DNA of 64,000 nucleotides from positions 868,001 through 932,000 of the forward strand of contig NZ_CP102382.1 in NCBI RefSeq assembly GCF_024628805.1, written 5' to 3'. Below, in pieces: positions 26,883 to 35,892 of the stretch. The stretch comes from Paenimyroides aestuarii. GTDB lineage: Bacteria > Bacteroidota > Bacteroidia > Flavobacteriales > Flavobacteriaceae. A model generated the notes under the pieces. The model did no database searches, had not been told where the DNA came from, and saw only the letters and a list, made by a program, of their open reading frames with translations. A program made the position numbers and the translations under genes. Each line of letters opens with the position of its first letter. Position 1 is the stretch's first letter.

Positions 26883-28772
26883 TTACATTTCTTTTGCGTT
26901 ATTTACAAGATTTACATCTGCCATTAATTGTGATGGGTCAATAACTACTACTTTTATGTTTTTACCTTTGGTATCAAATTTAAAATCATAAGTTGGGTAA
27001 GCCCAATCCCAGCCTTTTAAAACCGTGCGAGGAATATTTGGGTAAGGGTTGTTTTTTGTCCAACGCATCAAGGTATTGGGAATGTAGAAACTTTCGGTGC
27101 TGTCGTCTTCATAAATCACTAAAAAATCAATAGGCATTGGCATTCTGCCGATTCTTTCCAAAGTAACATTTGCTTGATTGTCTTTTACCTCAACGTTTTT
27201 AATACCGTAATCTATCGTATTTACAGTTTGTGTCCAATCAACCAAATACCAATCTAATACAGCGCCTGAAACACGCTCGGCACTTCGTTTAAAATCGTTG
27301 GGTGTTGGGTGCGAAAAGCGGTAATCGCTGTAAAAACGTTTTAAGGTTTCAAAGGTTTTATCCCAACCGATAACGTAAGCCAACTGGGTAATAAAAACCG
27401 AACCTTTGCTGTATGCCGATATGCCGTAATTCATATTGTCGTCGTATCGGTCTGCATGCGTTGACAAGGGTTGTTCGCCATTCATCTTTACCATGTAAAA
27501 ATAGTTGTTGTAAGCACTTTGAAACGGGTTTTCGTCTTCTTGATTTTTCTTATCCATGATTTGGTTCACCGCAAAATCAGAAATAAACGAGGTAAAGCCT
27601 TCATCCATCCATTCGTGTTTGCTTTCGTTGGTAGCTAATAAATGCTGAAACCACATGTGTGCCATTTCGTGTGCGGTAACGCCAATTAAGCTTGGTAGGC
27701 TGCGGTTTCCGGTAATCAACGTACACATAGCATATTCCATACCGCCATCGCCACCTTGAATTACCGAGTATTGCTTGTACGGATATTCGCCAATATTTTT
27801 GTTGAAGAAATCTAACAATTTCACGGTTTCTGGTTGCAGTTTTTCCCAATTTTCTTTGATAGAAGCATCGTTTTTATAGAAGAAATGCAGTTCTACATTG
27901 TTTGGCCCCATCACTTTATCGTGGATAAAATCAGGATCGGCACCCCAAGCAAAATCATGTACGTTTGGAGCGATAAAATGCCATGTTAGATTTTTTTCTT
28001 TTTTAGGGATTGATACTTTTACGCCTGCATCTTCGTAACCATGACCAATTTCGTTTTTGTTTTGAAGATAGCCCGATGCACCCACGGTGTATTTTTTATC
28101 CAAGGTTAATTTCACATCAAAATTTCCCCAAACACCGTGAAACTCCCGCCCGATATAAGGATCGGCATGCCATCCTTCAAAATCGAATTCGGCCATTTTT
28201 GGATACCACTGCGTCATGGAAAGTGCCACGCCTTCTTCTGAATTTCGTCCGGCTCTGCGCACCATTACAGGCACTTGTCCGTTGAATTTCATGGTGAAAG
28301 TGGTTTTAGCTTTCGGCAATAAAGGTTTTGCGAGTTCTACCTCTAAAATAGTTCCAACTACTTTGCTTTTTAATGCAACGCCGTCTTGTTTTAAATCGTT
28401 TACTTTTAAAAAACCTGTTTCGTTGGGTTTTAATTCAGCTATTTTACTTTGCTTTTTTTCGATACCATCTGGCCCTTTAAACGACTTTACCATTCGTTTA
28501 TCGGGATCAGAAATCGATGCTAAACGCACATCCATCTCGCTTCCCGGTTGAAAAGCATTGAAGTATAAGTGGTAAAAAACCTTTTTTAAGGTATCGTTGG
28601 AATTGTTGGTATAGACCAATTCTTGTGTTCCTGAATATTGAAAATTTTCAACATCCATTGTCACATCCATTTTATAATCAACGTGTTGCTGCCAATAGCC
28701 CGGATTTGGATTTTTATGTTGTGCGTATCCGGCAGTTGATACGGCAAGCAGTAAAAGTAAAAACTTTTTCAT
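26883..28772 (-). CDS. M1 family metallopeptidase (aminopeptidase)
   Basis: 629 aa with a signal peptide (1-17, …STAGYA|QHK), so exported. Zinc aminopeptidase: GGMEYA substrate motif at 343-348, zinc motif HEMAH at 368-372 with the third ligand E391 in EWMDEGF. N-terminal beta domain (about 30-225) is the usual M1 saddle. Removes N-terminal residues from peptides, probably in the periplasm. Monocistronic, with its own terminator. No T9SS sorting domain. Confidence 0.92.
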   Translation of the reverse strand: MKKFLLLLLAVSTAGYAQHKNPNPGYWQQHVDYKMDVTMDVENFQYSGTQELVYTNNSNDTLKKVFYHLYFNAFQPGSEMDVRLASISDPDKRMVKSFKGPDGIEKKQSKIAELKPNETGFLKVNDLKQDGVALKSKVVGTILEVELAKPLLPKAKTTFTMKFNGQVPVMVRRAGRNSEEGVALSMTQWYPKMAEFDFEGWHADPYIGREFHGVWGNFDVKLTLDKKYTVGASGYLQNKNEIGHGYEDAGVKVSIPKKEKNLTWHFIAPNVHDFAWGADPDFIHDKVMGPNNVELHFFYKNDASIKENWEKLQPETVKLLDFFNKNIGEYPYKQYSVIQGGDGGMEYAMCTLITGNRSLPSLIGVTAHEMAHMWFQHLLATNESKHEWMDEGFTSFISDFAVNQIMDKKNQEDENPFQSAYNNYFYMVKMNGEQPLSTHADRYDDNMNYGISAYSKGSVFITQLAYVIGWDKTFETLKRFYSDYRFSHPTPNDFKRSAERVSGAVLDWYLVDWTQTVNTIDYGIKNVEVKDNQANVTLERIGRMPMPIDFLVIYEDDSTESFYIPNTLMRWTKNNPYPNIPRTVLKGWDWAYPTYDFKFDTKGKNIKVVVIDPSQLMADVNLVNNAKEM

Positions 28773-28906
28773 ATTTTAAGTTTAAGTGTTTGTTGCAAAT
28801 TAGTAATAGTTCTATTAGATTTTTACCGACACGAGAGCTTGCTCGAACTAGTGTAGCAATGATAAACTTTGATTTTATCATTAGCCTGTTTTTAATCTAA
28901 AAGAAA

Positions 28907-28933
28907 AAAGCTGTTCCCCAAAGAGAACAGCTA
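28907..28933 (-). terminator. Terminator after the S8 peptidase gene
   Basis: Stem AGCTGTTC (28909-28916) against GAACAGCT (28925-28932); on the minus strand it is followed by a T-rich run. 23 bp after the stop at 28956. Confidence 0.75.
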
Positions 28934-28955
28934 AATTACTAAATTAATTATAATT

Positions 28956-30590
28956 TTATTTTTTCCCTTTAGAAACTTTATCTGCCATGATTAAAGCATT
29001 GTAAAGGTTTACAAATTTTCCTGATGTAGAAATATCTTTAAAGTTGCGTTTGTCGTCTTTATCGCCTGAAACAATAACTTCTTTGTTAACAGCAACACCA
29101 GAATCTTTCATGATTTGTTTTACTTGCGGTGCGGTTAAGTTTGGATAGTACGAGCGAATCATTGCTGCAACACCTGCGGCGTTTGGTGACGCCATTGATG
29201 TTCCTTGCAAATATTCGTATCCGGCATGAGGAACGGTTGCATAAATTTTAACACCTGGTGCAAAAACATCTACGTCAATGTTTCCAAAGTTGGAGAAGTT
29301 TGCTACCATTTTTTCGCCGAATGATGGGTTTAAAGCACCTACTACCAAAAAGTTGTCTGCAACTTCGGTATTTGTTCCTTCAATACGGTCGTTTGGATAA
29401 CGCTTAATTTCTTCCCCTTCCGGGTTTAAATCCATTGCATCGTTTCCGGCTGCAACCACAATCAACACATCTTTTTTAGCGGCATATTTAATGGCATCCA
29501 TCACCCATTGGCTGTTTTGTGCAAAATATTTACCAAAACTTCCGTTGATTACTTTAGCACCGTTGTCTGCAGCATAGCGAATTGCCAACGCAACGTCTTT
29601 ATCGTACTCATCGCCATCTGGCACTGCACGAACCGACATAATTTCTACGTTGTTTGATGCTACACCATCGCCACCAATATTGTTGTTTCGTGTTTGCGCA
29701 ATGATACCCGCAACGTGGGTTCCGTGTTTTGCATGGTCGCGGTTGCCCATTACATCGTTATCGCCGTATTTGGTATCGTTAATATCAAAAATATCATCAC
29801 CTGTTTTGCGTCCTCTGAAATCAACATTTAAGTTGTATTTTAATTGTCCGTTTACGTAATCACCGTATTCTTTAATAAAATCAGCTGCCGATTTTCCACG
29901 AGAAATTAACAAATAACCAATGTTTTTTGCTTTTGCCACATCGGCAGGTGCATCTTTGCTTATGTTGTCTAAATCTTCTTTAGAATACTCGGTCTTTTTA
30001 AGGTATTTTGTAAGTTTTCCGTGCGCATCTTCCATCATTTCAAGCTGTTTTCTCACAGGCTCTAACTCGGCAATTTTCTCGTCTAATTCTTTTTTTGCAC
30101 GTTTGTATTCTGCCGATCCGTCATCGCCTCTCGACACAATTCGGGTAAGCTCTAACTGCTCTTCGTTGGTAGCTCCTAATAAGTTCCAACCGTGTATATC
30201 ATCGATGTATCCGTTTTTGTCATCATCGATACCGTTTCCTGCAATTTCTTTAGGATTTACCCATATTTGCGATTTTAAATCTGGATGATCTACTTCGATA
30301 CCTGAATCAATCACCGCTACTAAAACCTTTTTACCCGGTTTGTTTTTTATGATTTCTTGATAAGCCCGATCTACCGACATTCCCGGAACCGTATCTTTTA
30401 AAATATCTAAATGACTCCAACGTTGCATGGTAGCTTCTGGCAAAGCAGATTTTCTTGTAGGAAGTTGGTCTGCAGAAGTAATAGGTTTCAACGTACTTAA
30501 ATCTTGTAAATAAGATGTTTGCGCTGTTTTACAGCTTGTTAACGCTAATGCTACTAAAGCTGATAAATAAATAGATTTATTGATTTTCAT
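28956..30590 (-). CDS. S8 family serine peptidase, lipoprotein
   Basis: 544 aa from the ATG at 30590 (MKINKSIYLSALVALALTSC), which gives a lipoprotein signal with the lipobox LTSC; a start 17 codons further upstream would spoil it. Subtilisin-type catalytic triad: Asp in VAVIDSGIEVDHPDL (about residue 92), His in HGTHVAGI (about 290) and Ser in QGTSMASPNAAG (about 465). A roughly 120-residue insert rich in Lys and Glu (about 140-260) lies between the Asp and His motifs. Membrane-anchored protease of unknown target; no T9SS domain. Confidence 0.92.
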   Translation of the reverse strand: MKINKSIYLSALVALALTSCKTAQTSYLQDLSTLKPITSADQLPTRKSALPEATMQRWSHLDILKDTVPGMSVDRAYQEIIKNKPGKKVLVAVIDSGIEVDHPDLKSQIWVNPKEIAGNGIDDDKNGYIDDIHGWNLLGATNEEQLELTRIVSRGDDGSAEYKRAKKELDEKIAELEPVRKQLEMMEDAHGKLTKYLKKTEYSKEDLDNISKDAPADVAKAKNIGYLLISRGKSAADFIKEYGDYVNGQLKYNLNVDFRGRKTGDDIFDINDTKYGDNDVMGNRDHAKHGTHVAGIIAQTRNNNIGGDGVASNNVEIMSVRAVPDGDEYDKDVALAIRYAADNGAKVINGSFGKYFAQNSQWVMDAIKYAAKKDVLIVVAAGNDAMDLNPEGEEIKRYPNDRIEGTNTEVADNFLVVGALNPSFGEKMVANFSNFGNIDVDVFAPGVKIYATVPHAGYEYLQGTSMASPNAAGVAAMIRSYYPNLTAPQVKQIMKDSGVAVNKEVIVSGDKDDKRNFKDISTSGKFVNLYNALIMADKVSKGKK

Positions 30591-30657
30591 ATTTGATAAA
30601 ACTTGTATTAATTTTAAAAGTTGGTATGCAAACACATTCAAATGTTACAGTGCATTG

Positions 30658-31515
30658 TTATAAAATATCGTTAATTGCAAAAATTTGGTTCAAGCGTACA
30701 CCTTTTTCGGTTTCTTGCACGGTGATAATGGGATTGTGGGCATCGTGTTCCAGATATAAATAATAATTGTTTGCTGCGGCGTGCTTTAAAAACTGCTCTT
30801 TTTCGCCCAAAGTAAGCAAAGGTCGGGTGTCATATCCCATTACATAAGGCAACGGGATATGTCCGGCAGTAGGCAGTAAATCGGCACAAAAAACAATGGT
30901 TTTGTCTTGGTATTTGATATGCGGAATCATTTGTTTCTCCGTATGCCCATCTACAAACAATACACCAAAATTCAAATCGGTGTGCTGCTCCAAAGGGTTG
31001 TTTGATGTTTCAATAAATTTTAATTGACCACTTTCGTGCAACGGCAAAATGTTTTCTGATAAAAAAGAGGCTTTTTCGCGCGGGTTTGGTTTTGTGGCCC
31101 AATTCCAATGGTTTTCATTGCTCCAATACGTGGCGTTTTTAAAAGTAGGCACATATCCCGTGCGTGTTTCATTCCACGAAACGGCACCACCGCAATGATC
31201 AAAATGCAAATGGGTTAAAAACACGTCGGTAATATCGTCTTTATGAAAACCTTTTTCTTGCAAAGATTTTTCCAAACTAAAATCACCCCACATATTGTAA
31301 AAACCAAAAAATTTGTCGGATTGTTTGTTGCCCATTCCGGTATCAATCAAAATCAATCGGTTTGCATCTTCTATCAAAAGGCAACGGGCAGCCAGATCAA
31401 TTTGGTTGTTCGCGTCGGCAGGGTTGGTTTTGTTCCAAAGCACTTTTGGCACCACGCCAAACATGGCTCCACCGTCTAGTTTAAAATTTCCTGCTTCTAT
31501 GGCATGAAGTTTCAT
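30658..31515 (-). CDS. MBL-fold metallohydrolase
   Basis: 285 aa. Metal motif HLHFDHCGG (the family HxHxDH) at about 101-109, with further histidine and aspartate ligands in VDGHTEKQ (about 190) and FCADLLPTAGH (about 217). No signal peptide, so cytosolic. The overall pattern resembles lactonase or quorum-quenching-type and general MBL hydrolases; the substrate cannot be assigned. Divergent from rnpA. Confidence 0.85.
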   Translation of the reverse strand: MKLHAIEAGNFKLDGGAMFGVVPKVLWNKTNPADANNQIDLAARCLLIEDANRLILIDTGMGNKQSDKFFGFYNMWGDFSLEKSLQEKGFHKDDITDVFLTHLHFDHCGGAVSWNETRTGYVPTFKNATYWSNENHWNWATKPNPREKASFLSENILPLHESGQLKFIETSNNPLEQHTDLNFGVLFVDGHTEKQMIPHIKYQDKTIVFCADLLPTAGHIPLPYVMGYDTRPLLTLGEKEQFLKHAAANNYYLYLEHDAHNPIITVQETEKGVRLNQIFAINDIL

Positions 31516-31680
31516 CGTTGTTTTGTTTTTGTATGAATTAGTAAAAATAGGAATAATTTTTATTTTTAGGAACTAATTTTCCACAGATACACGAATGCTC
31601 TTTTTCATATAACTTGATTTCCGTTTAAAAGGAAAACTGCAAATAGCTTCATTAATTGTTTTAAAACCGATACAAAACAG

Positions 31681-31688
31681 TATTTTTG
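31681..31688 (+). promoter_or_regulatory. -7 promoter element of rnpA
   Basis: TATTTTTG, an exact TAnnTTTG match, 16 bp before the rnpA ATG, with a TTG about 22 bp upstream. Confidence 0.5.
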
Positions 31689-31704
31689 CCCCAGAAATTG
31701 TTTT

Positions 31705-32082
31705 ATGAACCACACCTATCCCAAAACCGAAAAATTGAAACGGAAAAAGTATATCGATTTGCTTTTTTCGGAAGGACGCACGGTAACCAAATATCCGTTG
31801 CGCTTGGTGTATGTGCCTGTGAAAGATTTAGAAGTGCCCTTACAAATGGGTGTTTCGGTTTCCAAAAGATATTTTAAAAAAGCCGTTGACCGCAATTATT
31901 TTAAGCGGGTTTTGCGCGAATGTTATCGGTTGAAAAAAGAATTGCTACTGAACGATTTAAAAGAACCTTATGTGATGATGTTTTTTTATCAAACCAAAGA
32001 ACGCCTGCCCTACCAAGAAATTGAAACAAAAACCCAACAGCTTTTTGAAAAGTTTGTTGCCACCATACAAAAAACACCCTGA
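31705..32082 (+). CDS. rnpA: Ribonuclease P protein component
   Basis: 125 aa, the usual length. Basic protein subunit of RNase P that helps the RNA subunit cut the 5' leader from tRNA precursors. The family signature is visible at about 58-73 (KAVDRNYFKRVLRECYR, the RNxxKRxLRE motif), with the N-terminal KLKRKKYIDLLFSEGR strand/helix and PLQMGVSVSKRYFKKAV. Here it is not next to rpmH or dnaA. A hairpin at 32111-32139 follows. Confidence 0.95.
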   Translation: MNHTYPKTEKLKRKKYIDLLFSEGRTVTKYPLRLVYVPVKDLEVPLQMGVSVSKRYFKKAVDRNYFKRVLRECYRLKKELLLNDLKEPYVMMFFYQTKERLPYQEIETKTQQLFEKFVATIQKTP

Positions 32083-32110
32083 TTGTTTTAATCAGAGCGT
32101 TTCAATTAAT

Positions 32111-32139
32111 CTTTGCCAAAGTTCCAAACTTTGGCAAAG
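32111..32139. terminator. CTTTGCCAAAGTT hairpin, copy 1
   Basis: Perfect 13-bp stem CTTTGCCAAAGTT/AACTTTGGCAAAG with loop CCA, between the convergent rnpA and first T9SS gene. Same hairpin at 33342-33370 and 34634-34662 (loop TCG) and half of it at 37325-37340. No T run directly after it, so its termination role is uncertain. Confidence 0.6.
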
Positions 32140-32162
32140 TTGTTTTAAAGCTACAGAAAAAA

Positions 32163-33230
32163 CTATTTCTTCACCAGCTTCTTAACTGCTGTGCCTTGGT
32201 TGGTTTGCAAGTGCAACATATACGTGCCACTTGCTAAATGTTCTACGTTTAATTGTATATCGGTTTCGTTGGTGTAGTTTTGGGTGTTTAATTGCTTGCC
32301 TGCAACATCATACACCGTGATTTGCTGTATTTGCATATTTTCGGCATTGATGATGTTTACAACACTGTTTGCCGGGTTGGGGTATAAGTTAAAATTTTCT
32401 GCCAAGAAATTCTCTGCAGTTAACAAGTGTGGTGGCACGCTTTTTAATGCCGTTATTTTGATATTATCAAATTTTAAAAAGGAAGGTTGTTCTTGAACAG
32501 CATCTATATTTTTTCCTATATCAAGATTTAGTTCGGTTGGCGGATAATTACTCATCGTATCTGGTGAGGTTAGCTTATCAAAAACATCTACTTTTTTTAC
32601 AATTCCCAATTTAGGTATCTCAACATATGCTTTGTTATTATCATAATCAATAAAAAAAAACAGTTGATACCATTGGCTATCAGGTATATACAAAAAATTA
32701 TTAGTTGGGGTCAAATGAAACGGAGAGTACGATACTAATCCATTTGAGCTTACACCCCTTAAAAGCCCGTCAAAATGATTATAAAGAAACCCAGCCAAAA
32801 TTTTTGGTTTTGTGGTATAAAGAGTTATTGTGCTAACTACCGCAAAAGGGATTGAAGGATTACCCGGATAGTTTGGTACAAATATTTCAATTTCAAACTT
32901 CAATACATTATTCCCTTGCGTGCGCTGGTTCCAAAGCACATCAATATTTTTTTTGAACATTCTGTTATTACCATGGCTACCTACCGGTCCGGTTGTAATG
33001 GTTAACACTTTTCCTTTATTGGTTTCGTTTTCTATTTGAAAGTTTTTTGCAGCAAGTGACGCAGGTTGATTAGACCCCGGTAAACAATACCAACCTCCTT
33101 GTCCTTGAATAATAAAATTAGTAGCCACATCACCTAATGTGTAGTTGTCAAAATTTTCGGTGTAAAGTACTTGGGCAGTTAGGTTATGAACGCCTAATAA
33201 AGTGGTTACAATAAGGAGAATCTTTTTCAT
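32163..33230 (-). CDS. T9SS type A sorting domain protein, paralogue 1
   Basis: 355 aa. Signal peptide (1-19, …VHNLTA|QVL), an N-terminal beta-rich domain with YTENFDNYTLGDVAT and GQGGW (about 22-48) and a strand GxDNIKITA near 250, then a type A CTD over the last ~75 residues (NFNLYPNPANSVVNI … GTYMLHLQTNQG … KKLVKK). The CTD directs secretion by T9SS and attachment to the surface. The middle (FFIDYDNNKAYVEIPKLG onward) is almost the same as paralogue 3. Function unknown; the fold of the N-terminal domain looks like a concanavalin-type beta sandwich, but that is a guess. Confidence 0.88.
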   Translation of the reverse strand: MKKILLIVTTLLGVHNLTAQVLYTENFDNYTLGDVATNFIIQGQGGWYCLPGSNQPASLAAKNFQIENETNKGKVLTITTGPVGSHGNNRMFKKNIDVLWNQRTQGNNVLKFEIEIFVPNYPGNPSIPFAVVSTITLYTTKPKILAGFLYNHFDGLLRGVSSNGLVSYSPFHLTPTNNFLYIPDSQWYQLFFFIDYDNNKAYVEIPKLGIVKKVDVFDKLTSPDTMSNYPPTELNLDIGKNIDAVQEQPSFLKFDNIKITALKSVPPHLLTAENFLAENFNLYPNPANSVVNIINAENMQIQQITVYDVAGKQLNTQNYTNETDIQLNVEHLASGTYMLHLQTNQGTAVKKLVKK

Positions 33231-33294
33231 AAAGAATATTTTAACAGTTACTTATGTAAGTATACGCAATCATTTTACATTTTTTTATGATAAC

Positions 33295-33326
33295 CAAAAA
33301 AAAGCAACCAATACAAATTGGTTGCT
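33295..33326 (-). terminator. Terminator after T9SS paralogue 2
   Basis: AGCAACCAAT (33303-33312) pairs with ATTGGTTGCT (33317-33326), and on the minus strand a run of T8 follows. The CTTTGCCAAAGTT hairpin (33342-33370) lies just upstream of it in the same transcript. Confidence 0.75.
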
Positions 33327-33341
33327 CTGAGTGTTTTTAAT

Positions 33342-33370
33342 CTTTGCCAAAGTTTCGAACTTTGGCAAAG
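33342..33370. terminator. CTTTGCCAAAGTT hairpin, copy 2
   Basis: Perfect 13-bp stem with loop TCG, about 95 bp after the stop of paralogue 2. Part of the hairpin family described at 32111-32139. Confidence 0.6.
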
Positions 33371-33463
33371 AGGTTTTAAAGTTACTCTACTACAGTTTGC
33401 TTTTTTTACACAAATTTATTTTACATTTTACAACAATACAAAATACACTATACAGAAAAAAAA

Positions 33464-34522
33464 CTACTTTTTCACCAGCTTCTTAACCGCTGTGCCTTGC
33501 TTGGTTTGCAAGTGCAGCATATACGTGCCGCTTGCTAAATTTGCAACGTTTAATTGTATTTCGGTTTCGTTGTTGTAGTTTTGGGTACTTAACTGTTTCC
33601 CTGCAACATCATACACCGTGATTTGCTGTACCTGCATATTTTCGGCGTTGGTGATGTTTACAACATTGTTTGCCGGGTTGGGGTATAGATTAAATTTTGC
33701 AGCCAGCTGTTCGGTGCTACTCAACGCAATTACCTCTGGTGGCACCACACTCATTGCCGTAATTTTGATGTTATCGTATCTTTGGTTTGAATATACATTA
33801 TTGTTACCGTTACTAGCAACAGAAACTTGAAACACCAAACGTTGCAACTTGTAATCTTGCATTAAATTGGTTGATGTAGGGTTGGTTACCAAACCACTGC
33901 TGGAAACCTTGTTAAATTGTGGTATATGCATATAAATTTTATTGTTGGTATAATCTAAATACATTATTAACGTAACCCATGTATTAAACGGAAAAACAGG
34001 ATAGTGTGCAAAGCTTTGGGTATTCGAGGATGTGGCATCCGTTCGAGCACCAAAAAAACCATAAACTTTACTAAATTGTATTATTATAAATTCCTCTTGG
34101 GGTACGTAAAGTGACATATCTTTTAACAACAACCTTATATTACTTAAAGCTTGTACAGCTGGTATTTTATTACCTGTAAAATAATCTATTTCTATTTTAA
34201 TGACATCGTTACCAGCGGTGCGGTTGTCAATTAACACATTCAAATTGGGTTTAATCAAGAAATAATGCTCCTTACTCATTGAGTAAGGTGTGGTTAAGTC
34301 TAATACCTTACCTCTGTTGGCTTCGTTTACTATGGTAAAAACACTGTTATGTTGCGCAAACTCACCTTCTGTTAACCAACCGCCTTGACCCGGTATTACA
34401 CCGGTAGGGTCGGTACCTACATTACCCCAGTTGTAACTGTCAAAGGTTTCATTATACAATACTTGAGCGGTTAGATTATAAACGCCTAATAAGGTGGTTA
34501 TAATAAGGAGAATCTTTTTCAT
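33464..34522 (-). CDS. T9SS type A sorting domain protein, paralogue 2
   Basis: 352 aa. Signal peptide nearly identical to that of paralogue 1 (…VYNLTA|QVL). N-terminal beta domain opens NETFDSYNWGNVGT with GQGGW and ends with RYDNIKITAM (about 250-260); it is clearly diverged from paralogues 1 and 3 in the middle (about 60-240). Type A CTD at the end: KFNLYPNPANNVVNI … GTYMLHLQTKQG … KKLVKK. Thus the ends are kept nearly identical while the body varies, a pattern expected of recombining surface proteins. Secreted by T9SS; role unknown. Confidence 0.88.
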   Translation of the reverse strand: MKKILLIITTLLGVYNLTAQVLYNETFDSYNWGNVGTDPTGVIPGQGGWLTEGEFAQHNSVFTIVNEANRGKVLDLTTPYSMSKEHYFLIKPNLNVLIDNRTAGNDVIKIEIDYFTGNKIPAVQALSNIRLLLKDMSLYVPQEEFIIIQFSKVYGFFGARTDATSSNTQSFAHYPVFPFNTWVTLIMYLDYTNNKIYMHIPQFNKVSSSGLVTNPTSTNLMQDYKLQRLVFQVSVASNGNNNVYSNQRYDNIKITAMSVVPPEVIALSSTEQLAAKFNLYPNPANNVVNITNAENMQVQQITVYDVAGKQLSTQNYNNETEIQLNVANLASGTYMLHLQTKQGTAVKKLVKK

Positions 34523-34832
34523 AAAGAATATTTTAACAGTTACTTATGTAAATATACGCAATCATTTTACATTTTTTTATGATAACCAAAAAAAAGCAAC
34601 CAATACAAATTGGCTGCTCTGAGTGTTTTTAATCTTTGCCAAAGTTTCGAACTTTGGCAAAGAGGTTTTAAAGTTACTCTACTACAGTTTGCTTTTTTTA
34701 CACAAATTTATTTTACATTTTACAACAATACAAAATACACTATACAGAAAAAAAACTACTTTTTCACCAGTTTTTTAACTGCTGTGCCTTGGTTGGTTTG
34801 CAAATGCAGCATATACGTGCCGCTTGCTAAAT
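34481..34832. repeat. Long direct repeat, copy 2
   Basis: Second copy of the 33189-33540 repeat, offset 1292 bp. One difference is in the AGCAACCAAT hairpin, where ATTGGCTGCT replaces ATTGGTTGCT. Confidence 0.8.
34634..34662. terminator. CTTTGCCAAAGTT hairpin, copy 3
   Basis: Perfect 13-bp stem, loop TCG, about 95 bp after the stop of paralogue 3. Followed on the minus strand by a second hairpin (34595-34618) and a T run. Confidence 0.6.
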
Positions 34833-35826
34833 GTTCTACGTTTAATTGTATATCGGTTTCGTTGTTGTAGGTTTGGGTGCTTAACTGTTTTCCCGCAACA
34901 TCATACACCGTGATTTGCTGTATTTGCATATTTTCGGCATTGGTGATGTTTACAACATTGTTTGCTGGGTTGGGATATAAATTAAAATTTTCTGCCAAGA
35001 AATTCTCTGCAGTTAACAAGTGTGGTGGCACGCTTTTTAATGCCGTTATTTTGATATTATCGTATTTTAAAAAGGATGGTTGTTCTTGAACAGCATCTAT
35101 ACTTTTTCCTATACTGAGATATAGCTCGATTGGCGGATAATTACTCATCGTATCTGGTGGGGTTAGCTTATCAAAAACATCTACTTTTTTTACAATTCCC
35201 AATTTAGGTATCTCAACATATGCTTTGTTATTATCATAATCAATAAAAAATATCAGTTGATACCATTGGTTTTTATTTATATTTAAATTACCACTATTTG
35301 CAGCTAAAGGAAATTGAAAGGCAGGCTTTAAACCGTTAGAACTTTGACCCGTTAACTTTCCGTCAAAATGATTATAACCAAACGCTGCCAAAGTCTTTGG
35401 CTTTGTAGTGTAAAGGATGATACTTCCAGCTAATGCAAAAGGTATTGAAGGATTACCAAGATAGTCTGGTATAAACATTTCAATTTCAAACTTCAATACA
35501 TTATTCCCTTGCGTACGCTGGTTCCAAAGCGTATCAAAATCTTTTTTGAATATACTGTTACTACCATAGCTACCTACCGGTCCAGTTATAATGGTTAACA
35601 CTTTCCCTTTATTGGTTTCATTTTCTATTTGAAAATTTGCTGCTGTAGCATTTGTGTTCAATGAGCCAAATAAAGTATGCCATCCGCCCTGACCAGGCGT
35701 TTGACCAGAAAAATCGGTAGCAACATTTCCTAATGTGTAGTTATCAAAGTTTTCGTTATATAAAACTTGGGCATCTATATAACAGCTATAAACAAACAGG
35801 ATTATTGTGAATAGTATTTTTTTCAT
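34756..35826 (-). CDS. T9SS type A sorting domain protein, paralogue 3
   Basis: 356 aa. Its signal peptide (MKKILFTIILFVYSCYIDA|QVL) differs from those of paralogues 1 and 2, but the mature protein is close to paralogue 1: NENFDNYTLGNVAT, GQGGW, and a near-identical stretch from WYQLIFFIDYDNNKAYVEIP to the end. Type A CTD present (NFNLYPNPANNVVNI … KKLVKK). Secreted and surface-attached by T9SS. Function unknown. It lies downstream of the lipoprotein gene at 35893, separated from it by a 16-bp-stem hairpin. Confidence 0.88.
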   Translation of the reverse strand: MKKILFTIILFVYSCYIDAQVLYNENFDNYTLGNVATDFSGQTPGQGGWHTLFGSLNTNATAANFQIENETNKGKVLTIITGPVGSYGSNSIFKKDFDTLWNQRTQGNNVLKFEIEMFIPDYLGNPSIPFALAGSIILYTTKPKTLAAFGYNHFDGKLTGQSSNGLKPAFQFPLAANSGNLNINKNQWYQLIFFIDYDNNKAYVEIPKLGIVKKVDVFDKLTPPDTMSNYPPIELYLSIGKSIDAVQEQPSFLKYDNIKITALKSVPPHLLTAENFLAENFNLYPNPANNVVNITNAENMQIQQITVYDVAGKQLSTQTYNNETDIQLNVEHLASGTYMLHLQTNQGTAVKKLVKK

Positions 35827-35851
35827 ACTAGCATTTTTAAATTAAATAACA

Positions 35852-35887
35852 AATTCGTAAATCTTAAATTATTAAGATTTACGAATT
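35852..35887 (-). terminator. Hairpin after the lipoprotein gene
   Basis: Perfect 16-bp AT-rich stem (35852-35867 and 35872-35887) with a 4-nt loop, 5 bp after the stop at 35893. The downstream T run is weak, so it may be a partial terminator. Confidence 0.65.
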
Positions 35888-35892
35888 ATTTT

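Larger units (their letters stand above)
33189..33540. repeat. Long direct repeat, copy 1 (paired with 34481-34832)
   Basis: Covers the 5' end and upstream region of paralogue 1 and the 3' end of paralogue 2. Nearly identical to the copy 1292 bp to the right; the non-coding part (33231-33463 against 34523-34755) differs at only a few positions. Consistent with a tandem duplication of a whole gene unit. Confidence 0.8.
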